This document shows positions 52,699 to 60,210 of a DNA stretch of 60,311 bases, piece after piece; the stretch's first letter is position 1, and every line of letters begins with the position of its first letter. The DNA is taken from assembly GCF_001653135.1 (NCBI RefSeq), contig NZ_BDDS01000023.1, positions 1 to 60,311 of the forward strand. Direction: 5' to 3'. Position numbers and translations under genes: made by a program. Under the pieces are notes generated by a model. The model saw nothing but the letters and a program-made list of their open reading frames with translations, did not search any database and had not been told where the DNA came from. Source of the DNA: Pseudoalteromonas neustonica. GTDB taxonomy: Bacteria; Pseudomonadota; Gammaproteobacteria; Enterobacterales; Alteromonadaceae.

Positions 52699-52753
52699 CT
52701 TACCTGTGGAGTAAAAATATAAAAACTCACCCAACTACCCCCCCCACACCTAC

Positions 52754-53077
52754 TTAGGCCTTTTTTAAATCTAAATACTGCTTTTCTTTTAAATATAAAT
52801 ACAAAGGAAAGCCAAATGACACGCCAATAGATAACGTTCCAAGAATTGCCAACCAGCGGTATTTAACTTTGTTTCTTTTACCATCTACAGCGATAAATAT
52901 TAATAATACCAAAGCAGCAACTAACACATCTAACCAAGCAAAAATGCTAATTGGGTTAATGACTGCAGCATAAAATAAAGCCGTAAAATCTAACCCATTA
53001 TTTACCAACCAAGGAATAAATGCACCAAAAGGAATAGCAATGCCAAGCACCGTTAAAAATAAATATAATTTAGACAA
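52754..53077 (-). CDS. DUF2834-type small membrane protein
   Basis: A 107-residue protein with three to four membrane segments (about 4-24, 33-45, 47-66 and 74-95). The pattern GAFIPWLVNNGLDFTALFYAA and NPISIFAWLDVLVAALVL matches DUF2834 membrane proteins. The function is unknown. Family-2 repeat E lies about 150 bp upstream of its start. Confidence 0.85.
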   Translation of the reverse strand: MSKLYLFLTVLGIAIPFGAFIPWLVNNGLDFTALFYAAVINPISIFAWLDVLVAALVLLIFIAVDGKRNKVKYRWLAILGTLSIGVSFGFPLYLYLKEKQYLDLKKA

Positions 53078-53256
53078 AACTTGCTCCTACCTATGGAGTG
53101 TAATAATTACTATTGACTTAGACTACGCAGAGCCATTTTTTGTCGCTATAAAAAGTAGCATGAGATTTGGGCTTACGAACCCGAAAGCCCGAAGTACCAA
53201 CTCCTTAAAAAACAAGGAGTATCATATACCCAAGCCGCCTCAAGATACAGACTTCA

Positions 53257-53352
53257 GCGTTTCACAGGTGTTTAATATCAAGGCGTTACTTTGCAACAAT
53301 GGTCATCCCTTTTAAAAAGTAACAACGCTGAGAGTAAGCGCCTGTGAAACGC
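53257..53352 (-). other. Conserved structured module 2 of element E
   Basis: Outer stem GCGTTTCACAGG (53257-53268) and CCTGTGAAACGC (53341-53352), 12 bp perfect. Inner stem GTTACTTT (53285-53292) and AAAGTAAC (53316-53323), 8 bp perfect. On the minus strand the AGCGTT box (53324-53329) precedes the inner stem, the loop contains AAGGGATGACCATTGTTGC, and GCCTTG (53279-53284) follows it, exactly as in module 1. Confidence 0.75.
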
Positions 53353-53365
53353 CCAACGGGTTGGT

Positions 53366-53450
53366 TTAAAAGCGATTTATACAGCGTTATTGATTTTAAC
53401 AAGGGAACAACCATTATTTGCAATCAATGCCTTGCCTAAATCGCTTTTAA
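53366..53450 (+). other. Conserved structured module 1 of element E
   Basis: Outer stem TTAAAAGCGATTTA (53366-53379) and TAAATCGCTTTTAA (53437-53450), 14 bp perfect. AGCGTT box 53383-53388. Inner stem ATTGATT (53389-53395) and AATCAAT (53422-53428). Loop AAGGGAACAACCATTATTTG. GCCTTG box 53429-53434. The layout equals module 2 and family 1 with different stem bases. Confidence 0.8.
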
Positions 53451-53502
53451 CTCCAACTGAAACTGCATCTTGAGGTGGCTTGGGTATATTACTGAGTGAC
53501 GA

Positions 53503-53913
53503 CTAATCACCACCTCCCCCGCCGCCATCTGTACCGCCATCTCCGCCTCCAAAACTCCCCGAAGAATTTAACGCTGAATTTGATGATTCGGCTAAAAGTG
53601 TGGCGAATGAAAAATCAGATACTCCGTTAAATAAAGTATCAGATACATCACTACGCATAGCAATATAATCGCAAGACTCGCCAGCACTATCATAAATATT
53701 TTTAAATTCTGCTGGGGAACAATACATTGCATATGCATAGCAGTTATCGATCACATCCGTACTACTGTGATTACCAATTCTCTTTCGTTTGATAACACTA
53801 TCTACCTGCGCTTGAGTATAATATTTTTTATATCCGTATTGTGCCTTCAAGACTAAAGGCAGGCTTCTAGCGTATTTTTTGATTTTACGTCTTTTGAAAA
53901 AACCTTGAAACAT
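53503..53913 (-). CDS. Small hypothetical protein with Gly/Asp tail (DUF6559-like)
   Basis: A 136-residue protein. ATG 53913 is preferred over the in-frame TTG 53919 because GGAAGG is placed well for it. A basic N-terminus (FFKRRKIKKYARSLPLVL) leads to YGYKKYYTQAQVDSVIKRKR, reminiscent of DUF6559 proteins as remembered. A cysteine-containing middle follows (DNCYAYAMYCSPAEF), and then a low-complexity tail of Gly, Asp and Ser (GGGDGGTDGGGGGGD). The function is unknown. The stop lies 14 bp from repeat E. Confidence 0.7.
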   Translation of the reverse strand: MFQGFFKRRKIKKYARSLPLVLKAQYGYKKYYTQAQVDSVIKRKRIGNHSSTDVIDNCYAYAMYCSPAEFKNIYDSAGESCDYIAMRSDVSDTLFNGVSDFSFATLLAESSNSALNSSGSFGGGDGGTDGGGGGGD

Positions 53914-54202
53914 AGTCAACCTTCCTTGAGTTATTTAACGAGCCTACAGAGTTACTCATTTAAAATTTATTTTTATTGATGTATCAACCATAACTGATCA
54001 CCAATTTTGACTCAATCTCTTAATGAAGCCATTAATTGGAAATCACTGTAATAAATTAATAATCAGATGTGACGTTGAGTTAATGCTTTTATTTACTCTA
54101 ACAAGACGGTACTCCGCCATTTTGAATATTTGCCAAAGTAATCAAAATTCCCCTCGCTTATGTAATAGTATTTGACTCACATTGAGTTAAGGCACAACTA
54201 TT

Positions 54203-55237
54203 TTATGCTATTTCTACACGGTTTCTTCCGTATGCTTTGGCTAAATATAATGCTTTATCCGCACGCTCAATAAAAGCCGGTGTAGTATTACCCTCCTCGA
54301 ACAATGCAATGCCAAAACTGGCTGATATAGCTCGCTGTTTTTTATCACTTTTCTTACTTTTAACGCAGAGCTTTGCAATTGATTTACGAAGTCTTTCCGC
54401 AAAGTTTAATGCATTTGAAATACCTGAAAAATCACCTAAAATGCAAAATTCCTCACCGCCATAGCGATATCCTTTAAACGAATCACCGCATGCATTAAGT
54501 ACTTTATTAGCAACGACTTTGAGTACATCGTCACCTTTTTGATGTCCAAAATCATCATTAAATTTTTTAAAGTGATCAATATCTATAAATATCAATGCAT
54601 GGTTCATTCCTAATGGCGCTTCCTCATTACAAAAATGAGCGATATCAAGGTCAAATCGACCTCGGTTATACAACCCCGTTAACGAGTCAGTATTAGCAGC
54701 CTCTTGAGTACTTAAAAGTGTTTGTTTTAAATTTGATATCTCTGCGTAGGCACTTTCTAACTTTTTCTGAAATGAATACGCATTTTGTTGCATAAGCACT
54801 GATTCTTCCGTGAGTTGATCGACAATACCAAGCACTTCATCATATGACTCAACACTATTATTCTTAATGCCCTGCAGTCCCGAATTACACTGGTATAGAA
54901 ATGCCGAAAACCCTTGAGAAGTTGCAAGTGTTTTATCAATGTCTTCTTTTACATCTTCAATAGTGTCTTGAAAGCTCGTAGAGATCTCATAAAACAAAGC
55001 GAGATCTTTATCTGATAAAAACTCATCAAATAATGCGCGAGCTTTATCTGCTGGGCAGGTTTTGTAGCTTTTTAATATATTATCAAGGCGTAAGTTAAAC
55101 TCTAAGTTACGGCCTAATACATAACAATACCAAATCGCATAATTGACTGGGGTAAACGGTATTTTAAAGCTCGACATCATAGGAATAACTTTTTTCAAAT
55201 GCTTGGCGGACTGCGAAAGTGAAGTATTAGTATCCAT
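54203..55237 (-). CDS. Cytoplasmic diguanylate cyclase
   Basis: A 344-residue protein. The N-terminal 165 residues form a helical, coiled-coil sensory region without membrane segments (FTPVNYAIWYCYVLGRN is typical of this group of cyclases). The GGDEF domain follows with TDSLTGLYNRGRFDLDI and an intact GGEEF at 260-264, so it should make cyclic di-GMP. The RxxD inhibitory site is absent (GDSF at the position). No partner gene is adjacent; a spacer of about 340 bp lies upstream. Confidence 0.93.
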   Translation of the reverse strand: MDTNTSLSQSAKHLKKVIPMMSSFKIPFTPVNYAIWYCYVLGRNLEFNLRLDNILKSYKTCPADKARALFDEFLSDKDLALFYEISTSFQDTIEDVKEDIDKTLATSQGFSAFLYQCNSGLQGIKNNSVESYDEVLGIVDQLTEESVLMQQNAYSFQKKLESAYAEISNLKQTLLSTQEAANTDSLTGLYNRGRFDLDIAHFCNEEAPLGMNHALIFIDIDHFKKFNDDFGHQKGDDVLKVVANKVLNACGDSFKGYRYGGEEFCILGDFSGISNALNFAERLRKSIAKLCVKSKKSDKKQRAISASFGIALFEEGNTTPAFIERADKALYLAKAYGRNRVEIA

Positions 55238-55577
55238 GGGCTTTGTTACTCATTGATTAGATATGCCAAATTGCTTTAGCTTACTTTTATTATTTTATGT
55301 AACACTTACCGGACCAATATAGATAATTGCATTAAATAAATCAATCTAAAATAAACCACCCTAACAGATTAACTTATGTAAATTTTTTTTTGCAATCAAA
55401 TAATAAGCGTAAATATCATCCAATGGTGAGGTAACATTAGATGGGAGAGTCAACATGCTCTTTTTATATCGTTACTCTATTTTTTATAAACAATAAAAAA
55501 AGCGGAGGAGCTATAACTAGCTCCTCCGCATCCTTAGGTAATATGCACGCTATTCGCACGCAAAAAATGTACTTACC
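55238..55577. other. 340-bp intergenic region
   Basis: AT-rich upstream region of the diguanylate cyclase gene plus the terminator at 55502-55529. The short + strand frame here (from 55441) runs through that terminator and is not considered real. Confidence 0.5.
55502..55529 (-). terminator. Strong terminator of the 55578 gene
   Basis: A 12-bp perfect stem GCGGAGGAGCTA/TAGCTCCTCCGC with loop TAAC; on the minus strand it is followed by TTTTTTT. Confidence 0.95.
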
Positions 55578-56072
55578 TTATGCTGTAGATACGTTTTCAG
55601 CACCTGCATTTTTAAGCGCGTCCTCAATATCACTCTTGTTCTCACTGGTATATTTAACACCTAATAGAACTGATCCCTTGGCAATGGCATCTTCATAATA
55701 TTTGATTTCATGCTCAGGTATAAAAGCACCAATGACAGCACCTACTGTACCACCGGCAGCGGCACCAGCACCGCCAGCGGCAAGAGCCGCCACTACAGGA
55801 CCAGTAACGATCAATCCAGTTCCGCCACTAGCCACAACACCAACAGCAGTCAAACCACCAACAATTGCCGCTAATACGCCGCCTGATGCAGCTCCAATTA
55901 TGCCGCCTTCAGCAGCTTTTGTGCCTTCATCAACAGCAAAATCATCTTTTGTGTAAGAATCGTTGGCAACAATGCTAATTTCTGAATTTAAAACACCTAG
56001 CGCCTCTAATCTATAGATTGCTAATGTTGCTTTTGAAGCATTCTCAAATAAACCCGTTATAACATTACTCAT
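55578..56072 (-). CDS. Glycine-zipper stress-type protein
   Basis: A 164-residue protein. Residues 1-45 resemble the YflT/general-stress 17M-type domain (MSNVITGLFENASKATLAIYRLE). A long Gly/Ala-rich hydrophobic core follows (about 55-117, GGIIGAASGGVLAAIVGG and AGGAGAAAGGTVGAVIGAF), typical of glycine-zipper proteins associated with membranes. The end (VLLGVKYTSENKSDIEDALKNAG) closes the α/β domain. Bacteria make such proteins in stationary phase or stress. A strong terminator and solitary placement suggest an independently regulated gene. Confidence 0.85.
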   Translation of the reverse strand: MSNVITGLFENASKATLAIYRLEALGVLNSEISIVANDSYTKDDFAVDEGTKAAEGGIIGAASGGVLAAIVGGLTAVGVVASGGTGLIVTGPVVAALAAGGAGAAAGGTVGAVIGAFIPEHEIKYYEDAIAKGSVLLGVKYTSENKSDIEDALKNAGAENVSTA

Positions 56073-56401
56073 AATAACTCCTTTTTAAGTTTAAACATTG
56101 TGTATGAATTTATTAGAAGCAAATGTTGAACCAGAAATTAAAAAACATAACTAACATTATAAAATCAACAACTTAAAAAATATAAACTAATATATCAGTA
56201 TGTAAAACTGCACACAAAAATCAATTAATTGCAACTTTTACGAATAACAGTGTAAATAATTCTCAGAGCTTTGTTTTTAGGTGTTAGTAGTAAATAGCTT
56301 TACGAAACTCATAATTGAAATAAACAGACAATAAACTAGACAGCCAGCACAATTTACCTGCCCACAATGTCAATTTAAAGAACGTCTGCGACAGAGAAAA
56401 G

Positions 56402-56926
56402 ATGCGCTACTACTTTCCTGACCCCGTTGTACAACGCTCTATTAATTTAAACATGGCCATACTCGATTGCTATCACAAGGAACTTAAGCCTTTAGAGCAT
56501 TATATTGAACAAATGGCTAAACAGCACAACCCTGTTCACCTTAATATTTTGCAAACAATTAATGGTATAGGCCGCATTCTTGCAATCACCATTATTTACG
56601 AAATTGGTGACATCAATCGCTTTTCAAGCGTACAAAAGTTCGCTTCATATAGTCGGTTGGTCAAATGCAAAGCAGAGTCTGCCGGCAAAACCTACGGCAC
56701 CCAAGGTAATAAAATTGGCAATGCACATCTCAAATGGGCTTTCTCGGAAGCTGCCGTATTACTGCTGCGTCACAATCACAACGCCAATAAATACCTTGAA
56801 AAACTACAAAAACGAATGAGCAAAGCCAAAGCACTGTCAGCGCTTGCGCGTAAGCTTGGTCGCTGTGTTTATTATATGCTTAAAAAAGAGACGGTATTCG
56901 ATGAAACAAAATTATTAAAGGGTTAG
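56402..56926 (+). pseudogene. IS110-family transposase, C-terminal fragment
   Basis: 174 residues of a normally 310-400-residue transposase. LQTINGIGRILAITIIYEIGDI and the following FASYSRLVKCKAESAGKTYG and GNAHLKWAFSEAAVLLL are the IS116/IS110/IS902 C-terminal domain, including the serine expected in the (S)xGK segment. The N-terminal RuvC-like DEDD domain is missing, so it is inactive. The reading frame begins at a chance ATG. Confidence 0.9.
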
Positions 56927-57440
56927 TCACGGTACTGAGTGAGCTGAACATCTAACTGGATATAAGGCTGAGCATCAATCAATTGGGTGAGTTAATAACC
57001 AACAAGGTTTAACCTGATTATATACCTACAGACCTAAGCCACTTGTCTTGATTAGACGCTCAGTATGCGTGCATTAATACAATAAACAAAGTCGCTTACA
57101 CCTGGACTTGAGCCTGAAACTAACTGGATCATAATGATGAAACCAGCCGCCTTGAATAGTGCCATGATTAGGTTAACCGATGAATGTCTCGGCTCTGGCA
57201 TCCTGCTTCGCTCTACCTTCTAAATCCATTTAGTCGTAGTGCCCCTACGAATCCACAAGGATATGGAAAAAAGTAGGCTGCGATGAGATCGCAATAAGAG
57301 AGCCTCTATATGTGTTTGCCGTAAGCAACTTGCTTAACAGCCGCATCGACAGACGAAGTAAACGAATTTGTTTATTGATTTTGAATTGACCGTCAATTTA
57401 TAAAAACGGTCAAAAAGAACACTATTGCCTATTGACAGAG
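56927..57440 (+). other. Non-coding 3' part of the IS110/IS1111-type remnant
   Basis: A 514-bp stretch with no credible ORF, directly after the transposase fragment. In IS1111-group elements the long right non-coding end encodes the bridge RNA, so a bridge-RNA relic is possible here. I could not fold it by eye. Confidence 0.35.
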
Positions 57441-57456
57441 TTAAGGCTCATATGTG

Positions 57457-57783
57457 TTATAGCAACAATCGCCAAACCAAACCGAGTGAACAGATAAATA
57501 CTCCTGACAATGAAAGCCACTGTTGGACTCTTGGATTCCCTATCGTTGGGATGCTTTCTGATTTTAAAATATTAGTTAATGGCGAGAAGAATAATTTCGG
57601 CATTAAGCCTGCGCTTAACAGCATAAGAAATACGCCAATAGTCATTACTAGATCCCTAGCTATGAATTCGACAATCAAAAAATCGTAAATACCAGTAATT
57701 AGGATTAAAGTAGCAAAACTAATACATAAAATGAATGCTAGCTTTTCTTTTAAAGGTAGATGATTCAATACAAAACTCTCCAT
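57457..57783 (-). CDS. Small membrane protein in a probable integron cassette
   Basis: A 108-residue protein with about three membrane segments (about 13-33, 40-62 and 88-106) and no recognised family. Cassette-like features are seen: the ATG begins 6 nt after an attC core site (57789-57795), the stop TAA lies inside a CTATAAC motif (57456-57462) that is complementary to that core at 6 of 7 positions, and the gene fills the interval completely. The cassette's own attC past this motif appears to be interrupted by the IS110/IS1111-type remnant. Promoterless cassette genes depend on outside transcription. Confidence 0.65.
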   Translation of the reverse strand: MESFVLNHLPLKEKLAFILCISFATLILITGIYDFLIVEFIARDLVMTIGVFLMLLSAGLMPKLFFSPLTNILKSESIPTIGNPRVQQWLSLSGVFICSLGLVWRLLL

Positions 57784-57788
57784 GTTGC

Positions 57789-57847
57789 ATATAACATTTT
57801 AGTATTTATGCAACACGCAGTTTGTGTTGCATAATCGCTTGTTGGAC
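57789..57847 (-). other. Candidate integron attC site
   Basis: On the minus strand, GTCCAAC (fits RYYYAAC) begins a 59-bp site, followed by arm ATTATGCAACAC, a 7-nt loop, arm GTGTTGCATAAAT (9-bp perfect core pairing and one extra base, as in attC) and GTTATAT (fits GTTRRRY except one base). The size is in the usual attC range. No integrase gene is in the window. Confidence 0.65.
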
Positions 57848-58121
57848 TGAGGCGCTACCTGCTCGGTGTATAGAGTTGGTGTTGTTTATGCTATGGACTT
57901 AACTTATAAAGAAAGGTTTTTTATGGCCTAAGCGATATCAAACCAATTTCATTGGCGTGTCTATCGTATCTAAGCTATCCCTGCATTGCTCAGCGTTTAT
58001 TATCTATTCATTAAACCTAATGTTTAACCGTTAAGCAAGGATATTTTTCTCACGCACAGCCGCGACTAGCCTGAACAGTTAAGCAGGTTAACTCATTGAT
58101 TTGATGCAGCAAGCAAGGCTG
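57848..58121. other. Junction between cassette remnant and IS91-type remnant
   Basis: 274 bp without an ORF. It probably contains one end of the IS91-type element and the remains of the preceding cassette. Confidence 0.4.
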
Positions 58122-58739
58122 CTAACTCGTTCGCGCTATTTTATTTGTCGCCATATCTAAATTCATCACACCAATAAATCGTAAGATACCCGCCTTGCAT
58201 GACTGGCAAGGCCAATGCGGTATTAATCGTTCTTGCTCTGCCTTCGGCTTCACCGCTTTGAATGGGGTTATTGATGCTTGAGCCTTTATTAACCCTAACT
58301 TTCGCTTGCGACACGCATTAGCTAAAAAGCCATAGTGGCGAATGCGCATAAACCCTTTCGGCAATACATGTTGTAAATAACGCCGTAAAAATTCATCACA
58401 ACTCAGTGTCATGACTTTATCGCAGTTGTTATCTGCATAATCGCGATATTTAAAGCTCACTGACTGCTCATTCGCTGACACTAATCGCGATTCTGACATC
58501 ACGCCTTTTCGGGTATAACGCGCAAGGTAGCTAACTAGCTTTTCACTGTATGTTAAACAGGCTTTGCTATACACGCACCATTTTGTTGGCGTGTTTATCT
58601 TCGCGAATGAACTATCGCATTCATTGAGCGCCGCCAGCATTTTACCTCTAAAGACTGTTGATAACGCTTTAACTGGGTATAAATAGCCTTTTTCTATTTC
58701 ATGCCAGTGCGCTTTATTAAGCGCCCCTGCGGGTATCAA
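58122..58739 (-). pseudogene. IS91-family transposase, C-terminal fragment
   Basis: 205 residues beginning within the family's HVHxLIPAGAL stretch. WVYSKACL-like YSKACLTYSEKLVSYLARYTRKG, and LPKGFMRIRHYGFLANACRKRKL are characteristic of IS91/IS801 rolling-circle transposases, with the second catalytic tyrosine region YLARYT present. The N-terminal zinc finger and first half are missing. The break is at an A-rich tract (58741-58787) bordering the Y1 element. Inactive. Confidence 0.88.
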
Positions 58740-58786
58740 AGAGTAAAAAAGAGAAAGTAAAAAAGAATAAAAAAAAAGAATAAAAA

Positions 58787-60073
58787 AGGACAGGCATATA
58801 TTTTGCCAGAAAATTTTGCACCTCTACCATCGTAGGTAACCGTATCATTATTTCTTGCGCACTGTTAGTGTTAGTTACAGCACTTAGAATTCAGTTGCTT
58901 GGCAGGAATTTTAGGTATAAAAGGCAAATCGAGGTCGATACTTTGTTTAATAACGTGTTTTTTAAACAAACCAATGAAGATGCAACTGTTCAACCTGCGC
59001 CTTTGTACCATTTTACATCGTTGCTGGCGGCTTGCCGCTTTAACCGTTGTTTGCTGCCTGCAAAATTTGAGTACTGCTGCCTGAAACGTTGAATTGATTC
59101 AAGCCATTGCGCTTCTTCTATATTCAACGTCAGGAGCACTTTTGGCACTGCGTTGTTGATATGCCCTTTTTTCTTTGGAGCTATGTGGCGGCCACTCCAG
59201 TCGACTAATTCAATGTAATCCAGTAATGCAAAGGGGATCGTGCCTTTAATATGATTACCACCAAATAGCTTTAGCTGTGCTGGTTGACTTTCATGTTGAA
59301 CAGTATCTTTTTGTTTGAGAGGCTTATTCGCTTTAACCGTGTCTATGGTAAAGGCTTTAAAATGCGCTATACGCTCTTGAATTGAGGTAAAATCACTGTC
59401 TTCAAGCGTATCGGCTATATTTGCTCTTATGGGGTTCAAATCAACGTAGGCCATGCAACTGAGTACTGCGGTTTGATCTAATAATGCCTGTGACTTATAG
59501 CGCCCTTCCCAGTACTTGCCCGTGCAGTTATCTTCTTTATTGGCTTCGCGGGCAATGTACTCATTGAGGTTTTTCATATACCAACTGATGTCATACAATC
59601 TTTCTCGCCATTTAGCGATGATCTCATTGAAAAAGAGCAAACTTGGCTTATCTAACTGCTCACCTTTTAAGTGGCGGTCGACTAAAACATGGCCATTATA
59701 AAGTAGATACCAGCGTTCAATTACTTCATCATCTGACCAATCAAGTGCTTGACGTCTATTAACGTTCACAACAAGGTGGTAGTGATTGCTCATAATCGCG
59801 TAGGCGGCAATTTCAATAGCGAACACGCTACTTAATAACTTAATTCGCTCTACCAACCACGCCCTACGGTGATCAAAGTTTTTACCTGTGTATTTATCAT
59901 CACCACACAAGAATGCACGTCTCACGCATCGTGAGATTAAGTGATAATAAGATGTCGATGCTAAATCAATCAGCTTTTTTCTTGCGCGAGTCATAAAATA
60001 TCAACCTTAGTTGAACTGTATGTAATAACAGTAGTTGATACTATGATTTTTGCAAAAAAATTGTGCCTGTCCT
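58787..60073 (-). mobile_element. Y1 (HUH) transposase element with AGGACAGGCA ends
   Basis: Left end AGGACAGGCA (58787-58796) and right end TGCCTGTCCT (60064-60073) are perfect 10-bp inverted repeats bracketing the transposase gene. The similarity continues outward as T-rich/A-rich tails (on the left an A-rich tract, on the right ATTTATTTGTATTTATTT). The element is about 1.29 kb and appears intact. Confidence 0.75.
58990..59994 (-). CDS. IS200-like/REP-associated Y1 transposase
   Basis: A 334-residue protein with a Transposase_17 (Y1) domain. The HUH motif is HYH at 71-73 in MSNHYHLVVNV; the likely catalytic tyrosine is Y146 in NLNEYIAREAN. The segment GKYWEGRYKSQALLD and CMAYVDLNPIRANIADT is typical of the large REP-associated (RAYT) group. 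The C-terminal 140 residues are a family-specific extension (PKKKGHINNAVPKVLL). Y1 enzymes nick and rejoin single-stranded hairpin DNA. Intact and flanked by AGGACAGGCA repeats; possibly active. Confidence 0.93.
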   Translation of the reverse strand: MTRARKKLIDLASTSYYHLISRCVRRAFLCGDDKYTGKNFDHRRAWLVERIKLLSSVFAIEIAAYAIMSNHYHLVVNVNRRQALDWSDDEVIERWYLLYNGHVLVDRHLKGEQLDKPSLLFFNEIIAKWRERLYDISWYMKNLNEYIAREANKEDNCTGKYWEGRYKSQALLDQTAVLSCMAYVDLNPIRANIADTLEDSDFTSIQERIAHFKAFTIDTVKANKPLKQKDTVQHESQPAQLKLFGGNHIKGTIPFALLDYIELVDWSGRHIAPKKKGHINNAVPKVLLTLNIEEAQWLESIQRFRQQYSNFAGSKQRLKRQAASNDVKWYKGAG

Positions 60074-60142
60074 ATTTATTTGTATTTATTTCCCGAATTC
60101 AGGTTCCAAGTGCACCACTGACCATAACCCACCAATAAATAT

Positions 60143-60210
60143 GACATTCTGAAATATTTGCTAATGTAGTAAGTGCGACCAAACTCATTATCGAGGGAAT
60201 TCAGAATGTC
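60143..60210 (+). promoter_or_regulatory. Inverted repeat that overlaps the IS30-type transposase start
   Basis: GACATTCTGA (60143-60152) and TCAGAATGTC (60201-60210) are perfect 10-bp complements; the second arm contains the ATG at 60206. A transcript entering from outside would fold and cover the start codon. Confidence 0.6.

Larger units (their letters stand above)
53224..53489 (+). repeat. Family-2 MITE, full-length copy E with two opposed structured modules
   Basis: A 266-bp element with terminal inverted repeats ATATACCCAAGCC on both ends (extended match through CTCAAGATRCAG, a few differences). It contains two copies of the conserved module: one on the minus strand at 53257-53352, one on the plus strand at 53366-53450. 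It has no coding capacity. Shorter relatives are at 37025-37156 and 9460-9529. Confidence 0.9.
56340..57455 (+). mobile_element. IS110/IS1111-type element remnant
   Basis: The remnant contains the C-terminal transposase fragment 56402-56926 and about 500 bp of non-coding sequence after it. The sequence just before 56402 still reads as transposase-like residues (ERLRQRKDALL) in another frame, so the gene is frameshifted and lacks its 5' half. The right edge is placed beside the cassette end at 57456. Outer boundaries are estimates. Confidence 0.6.

Noticed and set aside
53040..53315. ORF running into family-2 element E
   Set aside because: It is opposite DUF2834 and inside the repeat. It only served to confirm that the TetR tail peptide derives from the repeat.
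57457..58121. Integron integrase or attI
   Set aside because: No tyrosine recombinase reading frame is present in the window; only a cassette-like unit and one attC candidate are supported.
58868..59092. Plus-strand ORFs at the left end of the Y1 element
   Set aside because: They overlap the transposase 3' end on the opposite strand and have no recognisable domain.
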